This document shows, piece after piece, positions 7,327 through 14,494 of a stretch of 35,915 nt of DNA. The notes under the pieces were generated by a model. The model was not told the origin of the DNA and searched no databases. It saw nothing but the letters and a program-made list of their open reading frames with translations. Source of the DNA: an uncultured Oscillospiraceae bacterium (lineage in GTDB: Bacteria > Bacillota > Clostridia > Oscillospirales > Oscillospiraceae); NCBI GenBank assembly GCA_910588495.1, contig CAJUPU010000032.1:1-35915 (forward strand), given 5' to 3'. The translations under genes and the position numbers were made by a program. Numbering within the stretch: position 1 is the stretch's first letter; each line of letters begins with the position of its first letter.

Positions 7327-8274
7327 TTATGGCAAGTCCAACTCCCCGATGACCTCCCGCAGCTGTCCGGCGGACGAATTCAGCGCCTCCCGTTCGTTGT
7401 CCGCCAGAGGGATCTCCAGGATCTGCTCCACCCCCCGGCGGCCCACGATGGACGGGATGGACAGGGCCAAGTCCCGCAGGCCGTACTGGCCCCCCAGCAC
7501 CACCGACACGGGCAGGATGGCCCGCTCGTCCTTCATGACGCACTCGGCGATCCGGGCCACCGCCATGGCGATGCCGTAGTAGGTGGCCCCTTTCCGCCGG
7601 ATGATCTCATAGGCGCTGTCCCGCACGTCCTGATAGATCCGCTCCCGGGCGCCCTCGTGGTCGGTGCGCCCCCGCATGGCGCAGAATTGGTCCAGGGGCA
7701 CCCCGGACACGTTGGCCCCGCTCCACACCGCCAGCTCGCTGTCCCCGTGCTCCCCCACGATCACCGCGTGGATGGACCGGCTGTCCACGTCCAGGTGCTC
7801 CCCCAGCAGATAGCGCAGGCGGGCGGAGTCCAGCACCGTCCCCGACCCCATCACCCGATGGGCGGGGTAGCCGGAGATCCGGAAAGCGGCGTAGGTGAGC
7901 ACGTCCACCGGGTTGGACACGATCAGCAGGATGCCCTCGAAGGGCCGGGCGGTGATCTGGGGGATGATGGAGTTCAAGATGGCCACGTTCTGGCCGATCA
8001 GCTCCAAGCGGGTCTGGCCGGGCTTCTGGTTGGCCCCGGCGGTGACCACCACCAGGGCGCAGTCGCTGAGGTCGTCGTACCCCCCGGCGTGCACGTCCAT
8101 GGCGGCGATATAGGGCAGGCCGTGGCTCAGGTCCATGGCCTCGCCCACGGCCTTGTCCTGGTTGGCGTCGATCAGCACCAGCTCGGAGAACAGCCCCCGC
8201 TGGATCAGGCTGAAGGCGATGGAGGAACCCACGAAGCCGCAGCCGATGACGGCGGCCTTGCGGCGGTCGAGCAT
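7327..8274 (-). CDS. ldh: L-lactate dehydrogenase
   Basis: The 315-residue enzyme reduces pyruvate to L-lactate with NADH, regenerating NAD+ in fermentation. It shows the Rossmann motif VIGCGFVGSSIA near the N-terminus, the substrate loop GANQKPGQTR (Gln as in lactate rather than malate dehydrogenases), the NPVD segment, DSARLR with the substrate-binding Arg, and the catalytic His in VGEHGDSE. The start at 8274 gives the canonical N-terminus MLDRRKAAVIG. An in-frame ATG at 8328 would add 18 residues encoded by a hairpin. The ribosome binding site GGAAGGGGG lies inside the 3' arm of that terminator-like hairpin. It is last in a minus-strand cluster. Confidence 0.93.
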   Translation of the reverse strand: MLDRRKAAVIGCGFVGSSIAFSLIQRGLFSELVLIDANQDKAVGEAMDLSHGLPYIAAMDVHAGGYDDLSDCALVVVTAGANQKPGQTRLELIGQNVAILNSIIPQITARPFEGILLIVSNPVDVLTYAAFRISGYPAHRVMGSGTVLDSARLRYLLGEHLDVDSRSIHAVIVGEHGDSELAVWSGANVSGVPLDQFCAMRGRTDHEGARERIYQDVRDSAYEIIRRKGATYYGIAMAVARIAECVMKDERAILPVSVVLGGQYGLRDLALSIPSIVGRRGVEQILEIPLADNEREALNSSAGQLREVIGELDLP

Positions 8275-8323
8275 AAAAAAGCCCCCTTCCGTTTTTGGGG
8301 CAGTATGCCCAAAACGAAAGGGG
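8275..8323 (-). terminator. terminator-like hairpin overlapping the ldh ribosome binding site
   Basis: On the minus strand, AAGGGG/CCCCTT, AAAACG/CGTTTT and CCC/GGG blocks pair (15 bp in all, one mismatch and a bulge). They are followed by six T (8280-8275) directly abutting the ldh ATG. The ldh ribosome binding site is in the 3' arm. It can end the upstream transcript, limit ldh expression, or both. Confidence 0.75.
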
Positions 8324-8331
8324 ATCATCCT

Positions 8332-8592
8332 CTACAGGTCCAGCCGCTCCAGGCAGTGGGGGCACAGCTGGATGCCCTCTCCCAGATCCCGGCCCAGGTA
8401 CTCCCCGCAGTGGGGGCAGCGCCAGCGGGAGAAATTGAAGGCGATGTACACGAAGAACAGCACCGTCCCCAACGCCGCGAAATAGAGCCCCACCATGGGG
8501 GCGGGCCCCGCCAGCACCGCCCCCAGCAGCAGACACGCCGCCATGGCCCCCAGCAGGGCCCGCAGCACCTGCCTCACCTGTTTCAGCTTCAT
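8332..8592 (-). CDS. small membrane protein with C-terminal zinc ribbon (paralogue 2)
   Basis: This 86-residue protein starts MKLKQVRQVLRALLGA and has two hydrophobic segments (about residues 12-30 and 35-52). It ends in a four-cysteine zinc-ribbon pattern, WRCPHCGEYLGR then CPHC. It is a paralogue of the next upstream gene: both share the LKQV start, two membrane helices and RCPHCGxxLGR. ATG 8592 follows GAGGAGGG. No function can be assigned; a membrane-bound metal-binding or RNA/protein-binding accessory role is possible. It lies 20 nt downstream of its paralogue in the lspA-pseudouridine synthase cluster and just upstream of the terminator-like hairpin before ldh. Confidence 0.8.
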   Translation of the reverse strand: MKLKQVRQVLRALLGAMAACLLLGAVLAGPAPMVGLYFAALGTVLFFVYIAFNFSRWRCPHCGEYLGRDLGEGIQLCPHCLERLDL

Positions 8593-8612
8593 GGGTCCCT
8601 CCTCAGACGGTC

Positions 8613-8864
8613 CTATTCCAGATCCTCCAGCTCGCCGCCGCAGTTTTGGCAGAACCCGGGCGCGCCCTCTATCCGTCCCAGCGGCTTTCCACAGTGGGGG
8701 CAGCGCCACATCGTCCGGCCGATCGCCACGATCGCCGTGCACAGGCCCGCCGCCAGCACGCTCAGCCCCACGCTGTGAAACCAATAGGCCGCCAGGGTCA
8801 CAAAAAACAGCAGCGCCGCCAGGGCGTACACCAGGTATTTCACCTGCTTCAGGCTCATTTTCAT
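8613..8864 (-). CDS. small membrane protein with C-terminal zinc ribbon (paralogue 1)
   Basis: The 83-residue product begins MKMSLKQVKYLVYALAALLFF. It has two predicted membrane helices (about 10-27 and 31-49) and a zinc ribbon, WRCPHCGKPLGR then CQNCGG, near the C-terminus. ATG 8864 follows AAAGGAGTGG. The frame is open further upstream, but that extension lies within the pseudouridine synthase gene and is out of character. With its neighbour at 8332-8592 it forms a tandem duplicate pair. Its gap to the upstream pseudouridine synthase gene is 14 nt, so co-transcription is likely. Function unknown. Confidence 0.8.
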   Translation of the reverse strand: MKMSLKQVKYLVYALAALLFFVTLAAYWFHSVGLSVLAAGLCTAIVAIGRTMWRCPHCGKPLGRIEGAPGFCQNCGGELEDLE

Positions 8865-8878
8865 GCGTTCCACTCCTT

Positions 8879-9790
8879 TCAAGCCAGGCCGAACCGGCCC
8901 AGCACCGCCTGGAACCAGTCCGGCAGGGGCGCCTCCACCGTTATCCGCTCCCCGGTGGAGGGATGGGTGAAGGTGAGCTGGGCGGCGTGGAGGCACTGGC
9001 CCGCCAGGCCGGGGACGGGCTTTTTGGCCCCGTACACCGTGTCCCCCAGCAGGGGGTGGCCCAGGTAGGCCATGTGCACCCGGATCTGATGGGTGCGGCC
9101 CGTTTCCAGGCGGCAGGTGAGGTGGCTGTGGCCGTTCCGGGTGTCCAGCACCTGCCAGTGGGTCACCGCCTCCCGCCCGCCGGGGGTGACCGCCATCCGT
9201 TTGCGGTCGGCCCGGTGCCGCCCGATGGGGGCGGACACGGTGCCGGACCCCTCTTTGAACCCCCCCACCGCCACGGCGTGGTACAGCCGGAACAGGGAGT
9301 GGTCCTGGAGCTGGGCCGCCAGGGAAAGGTGGGCCCTGTCGTGTTTCGCCGCCACGATCAGGCCGGAGGTGTCCCGGTCGATCCGGTGGACGATGCCGGG
9401 GCGCAGCTCCCCGTTGATTCCGGAAAGGGAATTTTTGCAGTGATATAACAGCGCGTTGACCAGCGTGCCGTCGGGATGGCCCGGGGCGGGGTGGACCACC
9501 AGCCCGGCGGGCTTGTTCACCACGATCACGTCCTGGTCCTCATAGGCCACGTCCAGGGGGATGTCCTGGGGGACGAGGTCCACCGGCTGGGGCTGGGGCG
9601 GGGAGAGGACCACCACCTCCCCGGCCTGGAGTTTTGCGTTCTTCTTCAGGGGCCTGCCGTCCAGGGTGACCCGGCCCTCCTCCAGCCACCGCTGGGCGGC
9701 GGACCGGGTGAGGCCGTCCAGGGCGGCGGCCAGCACCGCGTCCGCCCGGCCCGGCTCAGTTACCGTCAGGGGGAAGCTGGGGGTCTCCAT
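8879..9790 (-). CDS. RluA/RluD-family 23S rRNA pseudouridine synthase
   Basis: The 303-residue enzyme has an N-terminal S4 RNA-binding domain (about 1-65, with RSAAQRWLEEGRV) and a catalytic domain. The latter carries the HRIDRDTSG motif (catalytic Asp at about residue 138), VNKPAGLVVHPAPG and RTHQIRVH. It converts specific uridines in large-subunit rRNA to pseudouridine; RluD-type enzymes act on helix 69. Target specificity cannot be read from sequence alone, so no symbol is given. ATG 9790 follows a GGAGG-containing site and lies inside the end of lspA (35-nt overlap), implying translational coupling. The lspA-rluD pairing is common in Firmicutes. Confidence 0.93.
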   Translation of the reverse strand: METPSFPLTVTEPGRADAVLAAALDGLTRSAAQRWLEEGRVTLDGRPLKKNAKLQAGEVVVLSPPQPQPVDLVPQDIPLDVAYEDQDVIVVNKPAGLVVHPAPGHPDGTLVNALLYHCKNSLSGINGELRPGIVHRIDRDTSGLIVAAKHDRAHLSLAAQLQDHSLFRLYHAVAVGGFKEGSGTVSAPIGRHRADRKRMAVTPGGREAVTHWQVLDTRNGHSHLTCRLETGRTHQIRVHMAYLGHPLLGDTVYGAKKPVPGLAGQCLHAAQLTFTHPSTGERITVEAPLPDWFQAVLGRFGLA

Positions 9791-10256
9791 CCGCCTCGCC
9801 CTCCTTCTTCTCGTCCTTGCCGATGTGGAACCACACATAGAGGAACATGAGGGGCACCCCCACGGTGATGCAGCAGTCGGCCACGTTGAACACGGCGAAA
9901 TCCATGAAGGTGGTCTGGAACATGTCGGTGACGAAGCCGAAGAGCACCCGGTCGATCAGGTTGCCCATCCCCCCGGCCAGCACCAGGGCGGCGGAGAACA
10001 GCCCCACCCGGTTCTTGAAAAAGCCCTTGACGAGGAGGACGCACATGCCCAGCACCACCACCGTGGAGGTGAGGGTGAGCACCCAGGTGTGGGAGCGCAG
10101 CATGGAGAAGGCCGCGCCCGTATTTTGAACATAGGTCAGGTCCAGCAGATAGGGGAGGAAGGGCACGTTCCCCCCCAGGGGGATGTGGGAGCGGACCAGG
10201 TATTTGACCAGCTGGTCGAGGGCCACCAGAGCGGCGGTCAGGATCGCGTAAACCAT
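9756..10256 (-). CDS. lspA: lipoprotein signal peptidase (signal peptidase II)
   Basis: This 166-residue, four-helix membrane aspartyl protease removes signal peptides from diacylglyceryl-modified prolipoproteins. The family motifs are present: NTGAAFS, GGMGNLIDR, then the catalytic aspartates in FVTDMF (D111) and FNVADCCI (D127). Length is typical. The C-terminus carries an acidic, lysine-rich tail after the last helix. It sits 4 nt behind the HAD phosphatase gene and overlaps the pseudouridine synthase gene. Likely substrates in the window are the lipoproteins encoded at 18877 and 30512. Confidence 0.95.
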   Translation of the reverse strand: MVYAILTAALVALDQLVKYLVRSHIPLGGNVPFLPYLLDLTYVQNTGAAFSMLRSHTWVLTLTSTVVVLGMCVLLVKGFFKNRVGLFSAALVLAGGMGNLIDRVLFGFVTDMFQTTFMDFAVFNVADCCITVGVPLMFLYVWFHIGKDEKKEGEADGDPQLPPDGN

Positions 10257-10260
10257 GATA

Positions 10261-10917
10261 TCAGCCTTTCTGATCGGAGAGATAGCCCACCGCCTCCTCC
10301 AGGGAGGGCAGCACCGCCGCCGCCAGGTCCAGGACCGGCTGGGGCGGCCGTTTCAGGTCGGGGACGCACAGGACCGGGATCTTGGCGGCGTGGGCGGCCC
10401 GGACGCCCGCCTCGCTGTCCTCCAGCACCAGGCAGTCCTCCGGGGCCTCGCCCAGCTTCTCGCACGCCTTCCAGAACACGTCGGGGGCGGGCTTGCCCCG
10501 GGCGATGTCCTCGGCAAAGACGAACGCCTGGAAGCGCCCCCCGATCTGGTGCTGGTCCAGCAGGGCCATCGCCCGGTCCCGGGTGCTGGAGGAGGCCACG
10601 GCCAGCTTCCGCCCCGTCCTTTCCAGGTAGTCCAGCAGGGCCAGGGCCCCCGGCTTCAGCGCCACCCCCTGGGCGTGGAGCACCTCCTCCCTCTGGAAGA
10701 TCCGCTCCAGCGCCTCCGCCGCCGTCCAGGGCAGACGGTACGCCTCCACCAGGTGGGCGGCGTTGTCCCGCTCGGGCTTGCCGCAGAACTCCCGGGTGTA
10801 CTCCTCCAGGGCGAAGGGGTGGCCGAACTGGGCCAGGATCTCCCGCAAGATCCGGTAGGACACTACCTCGGTGTCCACCAGCAGGCCGTCCAGGTCGAAG
10901 ATCGCCGCTTTTATCAT
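10261..10917 (-). CDS. HAD-superfamily phosphatase/phosphomutase, subfamily IA
   Basis: The 218-residue protein has all four HAD motifs: DLDGLLVDTE near residue 8 (nucleophile and acid/base aspartates), SSSTRD (motif II), the motif III lysine in GKPAPD, and LEDSEAG (motif IV). A helical cap domain lies between motifs I and II. It resembles beta-phosphoglucomutases and related sugar-phosphate phosphatases (GKPAPDVF, LEDSEAGVRAA). The substrate cannot be determined from sequence. It is placed between the TmrB-like gene (16 nt) and lspA (4 nt), so it is very likely co-transcribed. Confidence 0.88.
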   Translation of the reverse strand: MIKAAIFDLDGLLVDTEVVSYRILREILAQFGHPFALEEYTREFCGKPERDNAAHLVEAYRLPWTAAEALERIFQREEVLHAQGVALKPGALALLDYLERTGRKLAVASSSTRDRAMALLDQHQIGGRFQAFVFAEDIARGKPAPDVFWKACEKLGEAPEDCLVLEDSEAGVRAAHAAKIPVLCVPDLKRPPQPVLDLAAAVLPSLEEAVGYLSDQKG

Positions 10918-10933
10918 CTAATATCTCCTCCGT

Positions 10934-11518
10934 TCAGCGAATGTGCTTGATCTGGGTGGCCAGCCGGTCCAGCCTCCGGCCCAGGGGGCTTCGGCGGTCC
11001 TCCGCCAGGGCCAGGCCGCACAGGGCTCCCACCCGGTCCGCCACCTGGCCGATGTCCAGGCCGTCCGTGCAGATCTTCTCCTCCACGATCTCCGTCTCGA
11101 AGGCCCGGAGACAGCGGCCGATCTGCCGCCGGCCCCAGGAGTTAGGGCCCTCCAGCCGGGAGGTCAGCCGCCTCTCCAGGGTCTCCCGCCCGGCCCAGAG
11201 GATGAGGTGGCGCAGCTCGTGCTTTTGGGCCAGCGCCCCCACCAGCTCATCGTAGTACGCCCGGTCCGTCACCGTCATGGGCACGATGAGGTGCCCCTCA
11301 TACCGGGCGGCGGCATAGTCCAGCATGTCCCGGTTGAAGGCCCGCCACATGGGGAAGTGCTGGAAATCGTCCCGCTCCAGGCCGGGGGGCAGGTTGGCCC
11401 GGATGAACGCTCCAGCGTTCTCCGGGTCGTAGACATAGGAGCCGGGCAGGCGGCGGTGGAGCTCATAGGCGGTCTGGGTCTTGCCCGCGCCGAAGGCGCC
11501 GTTGAGCCAGACGATCAT
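10934..11518 (-). CDS. TmrB-like P-loop ATPase
   Basis: The 194-residue protein opens with MIVWLNGAFGAGKTQTAYELHRRL, written here as the Walker A segment GAFGAGKT at about residues 7-14. It continues with VYDPENAGAFIR, DDFQHFPMWRAFN and IVPMTVTD. These segments closely resemble Bacillus subtilis TmrB, an ATP-binding membrane-associated protein that confers tunicamycin resistance. A role in nucleoside-antibiotic tolerance is inference from that resemblance. The first segment is also typical of small nucleoside/shikimate-type kinases, so a kinase activity is an alternative. It is preceded by the GNAT gene (28 nt) and followed by the HAD phosphatase gene. Confidence 0.8.
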   Translation of the reverse strand: MIVWLNGAFGAGKTQTAYELHRRLPGSYVYDPENAGAFIRANLPPGLERDDFQHFPMWRAFNRDMLDYAAARYEGHLIVPMTVTDRAYYDELVGALAQKHELRHLILWAGRETLERRLTSRLEGPNSWGRRQIGRCLRAFETEIVEEKICTDGLDIGQVADRVGALCGLALAEDRRSPLGRRLDRLATQIKHIR

Positions 11519-11546
11519 AGGACCGGCCTCCTATCCCAGGCAAACG

Positions 11547-11981
11547 TTACAGCCATTGGACAAAGGCTGTTTTATCAGTGCAGTTGTATCCCGCGCGGGC
11601 GTAAAGGTCCAGCGTCTTTTGCTCTTTTGACCCAGTCAAAAGCATCATCTTATAGCAATTTCGGCTTTCCGCCACGGCCCTCGCCCAGTCCAGGCACCGG
11701 GTGGCATAGCCCTTCCCCCTGTGCGCTGAATGGGTGACCACGTTTTCCACAAAGGCGTAAGGCCGCACATTCCGGGTCAGGTTGGGGATGATGACGCAGA
11801 CGCAGGAGGAGACGATCTCCCCGTCCACCTCACAGACGATCAGATGGTGGTTTTCGTCTGACAAGATCTGCTCCCAGACCGCTGACAAATGCTCTGTTGG
11901 TTCGGGCACCGATGTCTCATGCAGACACAGATACAAATTCAGGACCGCGTCCAGATCTTCACGCCTTGCCTCACGCACCAT
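11547..11981 (-). CDS. GNAT-family N-acetyltransferase
   Basis: This 144-residue single-domain acyltransferase has the acetyl-CoA pyrophosphate-binding motif HRGKGYATRCL (about residues 91-101), preceded by the beta-4 strand AFVENVVT. It ends in a LYARAGYN segment typical of the fold. The acceptor substrate is unknown. The start at 11981 follows GAGG 8 nt upstream. Base composition is lower in GC than its neighbours, which may mean more recent acquisition. It is the first gene of the minus-strand cluster and has its own extended -10 promoter within the nfn terminator. Confidence 0.88.
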   Translation of the reverse strand: MVREARREDLDAVLNLYLCLHETSVPEPTEHLSAVWEQILSDENHHLIVCEVDGEIVSSCVCVIIPNLTRNVRPYAFVENVVTHSAHRGKGYATRCLDWARAVAESRNCYKMMLLTGSKEQKTLDLYARAGYNCTDKTAFVQWL

Positions 11982-11995
11982 GACGGCTACCTCAC

Positions 11996-12031
11996 AAAAA
12001 TGACTGCCGAAGCTCTCGCCCCGGCAGTCAT
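11996..12031 (-). terminator. Rho-independent terminator of the nfn operon
   Basis: On the minus strand, ATGACTGCCG (12031-12022) pairs with CGGCAGTCAT (12009-12000) and is followed by a T-run (five A on the plus strand at 11996-12000). It begins 17 nt after the nfnB stop. Confidence 0.85.
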
Positions 12032-12038
12032 TATATCA
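12030..12038 (-). promoter_or_regulatory. extended -10 promoter of the GNAT gene
   Basis: Minus-strand TGATATAAT forms an extended -10 (TATAAT at 12035-12030). A weak -35, TTTCCA, lies 17 bp upstream. The predicted start falls inside the nfn terminator hairpin. Confidence 0.55.
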
Positions 12039-12047
12039 CAGCTTTTC

Positions 12048-13457
12048 CTATTTGGAAAGGGCCTCGTCGATGGCCTTGGCGGCGGTCTTGCCCGCGCCCA
12101 TGGCCAGGATCACCGTGGCCGCGCCGGTGACCGCGTCGCCCCCGGCGTACACGTTCTCCCGGCTGGTCAGGCCGTTCTCGTCGGCGATGATGCCGCCCCA
12201 CTTCTCGGTCTCCAGCCCCTGGGTGGTGGACTTGATCAGCGGGTTGGGGCTGGTGCCCAGGGCCATGATCACGCAGTCCAGCTCGATGTCGAACTCGCTG
12301 CCCTGCTTCACGATGGGGCGGCGGCGGCCGGATGCGTCCGGCTCGCCCAGCTCCATCTCCACACAGCGGATGCCGGACACAGAGCCGTTCCGGGGGTCCC
12401 GGGGGTCGTCGGCGTTGTGGTAGCCCAGGATCTCGGTGGGGTTGGTGAGGGTCTTGAAGATGATGCCCTCCTCCTTGGCGTGCTCCACCTCCTCGGCCCG
12501 GGCGGGCAGCTCCGCCTCGGAGCGGCGGTAGACGATGTACACCTCAGCCCCCAGCCGCTTGGCGCACCGGGCGGCGTCCATGGCCACGTTGCCGCCGCCC
12601 ACCACCGCCACCTTGGCGGAGTGCTGGATGGGGGTGTCCGCGCCCTCTTGATACGCCTTCATCAGGTTGATCCGGGTGAGGAACTCGTTGGCGGAGTAGA
12701 CGCCCTTCAGGTTCTCGCCGGGTATGTTCATGAACTTGGGCAGGCCCGCGCCGGAGCCGATGAACACCGCCTCGAAGCCGAACTCCTCCTTCAGCTCGTC
12801 GATGGTGATGGCCCGGCCGATGACCATGTTGGTCTCCACCTTCACCCCCAGCTCCTTGAGGCCGTCCACCTCCTTCTGCACGATGGACTTGGGCAGGCGG
12901 AACTCGGGGATGCCGTACACCAGCACGCCCCCCGCCAGGTGGAGGGCCTCGAAGATGGTGACCTCATAGCCCTTCCGGGCCAGATCGCCCGCGCAGGTCA
13001 GCCCCGCGGGGCCGGAGCCGATCACCGCCACCTTGTGGCCGTTGGGAGCGGGCTTTTGGGGCTTCTCGGTGGCGTTGGCGTTGTGCCAGTCGGCCACGAA
13101 CCGCTCCAGGCGGCCGATGCCCACGGGCTCGGCCTTGATGCCCCGGACGCACTTGGCCTCGCACTGGCTCTCCTGGGGGCAGACGCGGCCGCACACGGCG
13201 GGGAGGGCGGAGTCTTTGGCGATGATCTGGTAGGCTCCCTCAAAATCGCCCTCGGCCACCTTGGCGATGAACTCGGGGATGTCGATCTGGACGGGACAGC
13301 CGGACACGCAGGGGCGGTGTTTGCAGTTCAGGCACCGCTGGGCCTCGTCGATGGCCTGCTCCTTGGTGTAGCCCAGGGCCACCTCGTTGAAATTGCATGC
13401 CCGGACCTGGGGGTCCTGATGGGGCATGGGGTTCTTATCGGGTCTCATGTTGGCCAT
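12048..13457 (-). CDS. nfnB: NADPH-binding large subunit of NADH-dependent ferredoxin:NADP+ oxidoreductase (NfnB)
   Basis: The 469-residue flavoprotein belongs to the glutamate-synthase small-subunit family. It has an N-terminal cysteine-rich region for two [4Fe-4S] clusters (RCLNCKHRPCVSGCP at about 42-56 and CGRVCPQESQCEAKC at about 89-103). An FAD motif VIGSGPAGLTCAG, an NADP(H) motif VVGGGNVAMDAAR and the C-terminal GGDAVTGAATVILAMG follow. Adjacency to an NfnA-type subunit makes it the bifurcating transhydrogenase large subunit rather than part of glutamate synthase, since no gltB-like gene is nearby. The complex couples reduced ferredoxin and NADH to NADP+ reduction, balancing redox pools in anaerobes. 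Only one base separates it from nfnA; ribosome binding site AGGAGG. Confidence 0.92.
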   Translation of the reverse strand: MANMRPDKNPMPHQDPQVRACNFNEVALGYTKEQAIDEAQRCLNCKHRPCVSGCPVQIDIPEFIAKVAEGDFEGAYQIIAKDSALPAVCGRVCPQESQCEAKCVRGIKAEPVGIGRLERFVADWHNANATEKPQKPAPNGHKVAVIGSGPAGLTCAGDLARKGYEVTIFEALHLAGGVLVYGIPEFRLPKSIVQKEVDGLKELGVKVETNMVIGRAITIDELKEEFGFEAVFIGSGAGLPKFMNIPGENLKGVYSANEFLTRINLMKAYQEGADTPIQHSAKVAVVGGGNVAMDAARCAKRLGAEVYIVYRRSEAELPARAEEVEHAKEEGIIFKTLTNPTEILGYHNADDPRDPRNGSVSGIRCVEMELGEPDASGRRRPIVKQGSEFDIELDCVIMALGTSPNPLIKSTTQGLETEKWGGIIADENGLTSRENVYAGGDAVTGAATVILAMGAGKTAAKAIDEALSK

Positions 13458-13458
13458 C

Positions 13459-14301
13459 TCACTTTACCTCCTGCTGGAACAGGTTGCACGCCTCTTCATA
13501 GGCGTGGCGCTCGAAATCCTTGTACATGGCGCCCCGGGCCATGGCCTCGTCGAAGTCCACCTTGTGGCCGTCGAACTCGGGGCCGTCCACGCAGGCGAAC
13601 TTGGTCTCGCCCCCCACGGACAGCCGGCAGCCGCCGCACATGCCGGTGCCGTCGATCATGATGGGGTTCATGGACACCACTGTCGGGATGTCGTACTGTT
13701 TCGTCAGCTCGCACACGAACTTCATCATGATCACCGGGCCGATGGCGATCACCCGGTCGTACTTGGCCCCGCCCTCGATCTGCTCGCGCAGCAGGTCGGT
13801 GACCAGGGCCTTCTTGCCGTAGGATCCGTCGTCGGTGCCGATGATGAGCTGGGTGGAGGCGGCCTTGAACTCCTCCTCCAGGATCACCAGGTCCTTGCTG
13901 CGGAAGCCCACGATCAGGTCCACGTGGCAGCCCACGTCGTGGAGCTTCTTGGCCACGGGATAGGCGATGGCGGTGCCCACGCCGCCGCCCACCACGGCCA
14001 CCCGCTTCAGGCCCTCGGTCTCGGTGGCCCGGCCTAGGGGGCCCACGAAGTCCTGGAGGGACTCCCCCTCCCGCTTGTGGTTGAGCTTTTCGGTGGTGGC
14101 CCCCACCACCTGATAGATGATGGTGACGGTGCCCCGCTCCCGGTCGAAATCGGCGATGGTCAGGGGGATCCGCTCCCCCTCCTCGTCCACCCGGAGGATG
14201 ATGAACTGGCCGGGCTCGGCCTTCCGGGCCACGGCGGGGGCCTCGACCTCCATCAGGGACACGGTGGGGTTGAGCACCCGTTTTTTCACGATCCGATACA
14301 T
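13459..14301 (-). CDS. nfnA: FAD/NAD-binding small subunit of NADH-dependent ferredoxin:NADP+ oxidoreductase (NfnA)
   Basis: The 280-residue subunit is of the ferredoxin-NADP reductase/dihydroorotate dehydrogenase electron-transfer family. It has an N-terminal FAD-binding barrel (GQFIILRVDEEGERIPLTIAD), an NAD-binding domain (VAVVGGGVGTAIAYPVAK) and a C-terminal [2Fe-2S] motif with DGTGMCGGCR followed by a distal Cys (FACVDGP). In NfnAB this subunit holds the FAD that accepts electrons from NADH and the [2Fe-2S] cluster. It is the first gene of a two-gene operon with nfnB, has its own sigma-A promoter and a leader of about 78 nt. PyrK-like and sulfide dehydrogenase subunits are homologous, but the pairing with nfnB decides the call. 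Confidence 0.92.
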   Translation of the reverse strand: MYRIVKKRVLNPTVSLMEVEAPAVARKAEPGQFIILRVDEEGERIPLTIADFDRERGTVTIIYQVVGATTEKLNHKREGESLQDFVGPLGRATETEGLKRVAVVGGGVGTAIAYPVAKKLHDVGCHVDLIVGFRSKDLVILEEEFKAASTQLIIGTDDGSYGKKALVTDLLREQIEGGAKYDRVIAIGPVIMMKFVCELTKQYDIPTVVSMNPIMIDGTGMCGGCRLSVGGETKFACVDGPEFDGHKVDFDEAMARGAMYKDFERHAYEEACNLFQQEVK

Positions 14302-14385
14302 AGCTTCTCCTCTTTCCTATGGATTGGACATCCTGCTTCCCATAAAAATATCAGCGTTTATGGCACGCCTCGGCTGATCGTTAAT

Positions 14386-14414
14386 ATCATAACACACGCT
14401 TCCCCATCCGTCAA
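14386..14414 (-). promoter_or_regulatory. sigma-A promoter of nfnAB
   Basis: Minus-strand -35 TTGACG (14414-14409), 17-bp spacer, -10 TATGAT (14391-14386). The leader includes an ATCAGC/GCTGAT helix around 14351-14377. Confidence 0.8.
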
Positions 14415-14456
14415 TTTCATTCCGCTGGAAACCGCTCTACAAATTGCCCCTTCTGC

Positions 14457-14485
14457 AAAAAAAGAGGACCGGTCTCCCGGTCCTC
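14457..14485 (-). terminator. Rho-independent terminator of the 14495-14863 gene
   Basis: A 9-bp stem GAGGACCGG/CCGGTCCTC (14464-14472 with 14477-14485) is followed on the minus strand by seven T (14463-14457). Confidence 0.9.
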
Positions 14486-14494
14486 CCCATCTTC

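Noticed and set aside
12048..13457. Glutamate synthase small subunit (gltD)
   Set aside because: The fold is shared, but the adjacent NfnA-type subunit and the absence of a large glutamate synthase gene favour NfnB.
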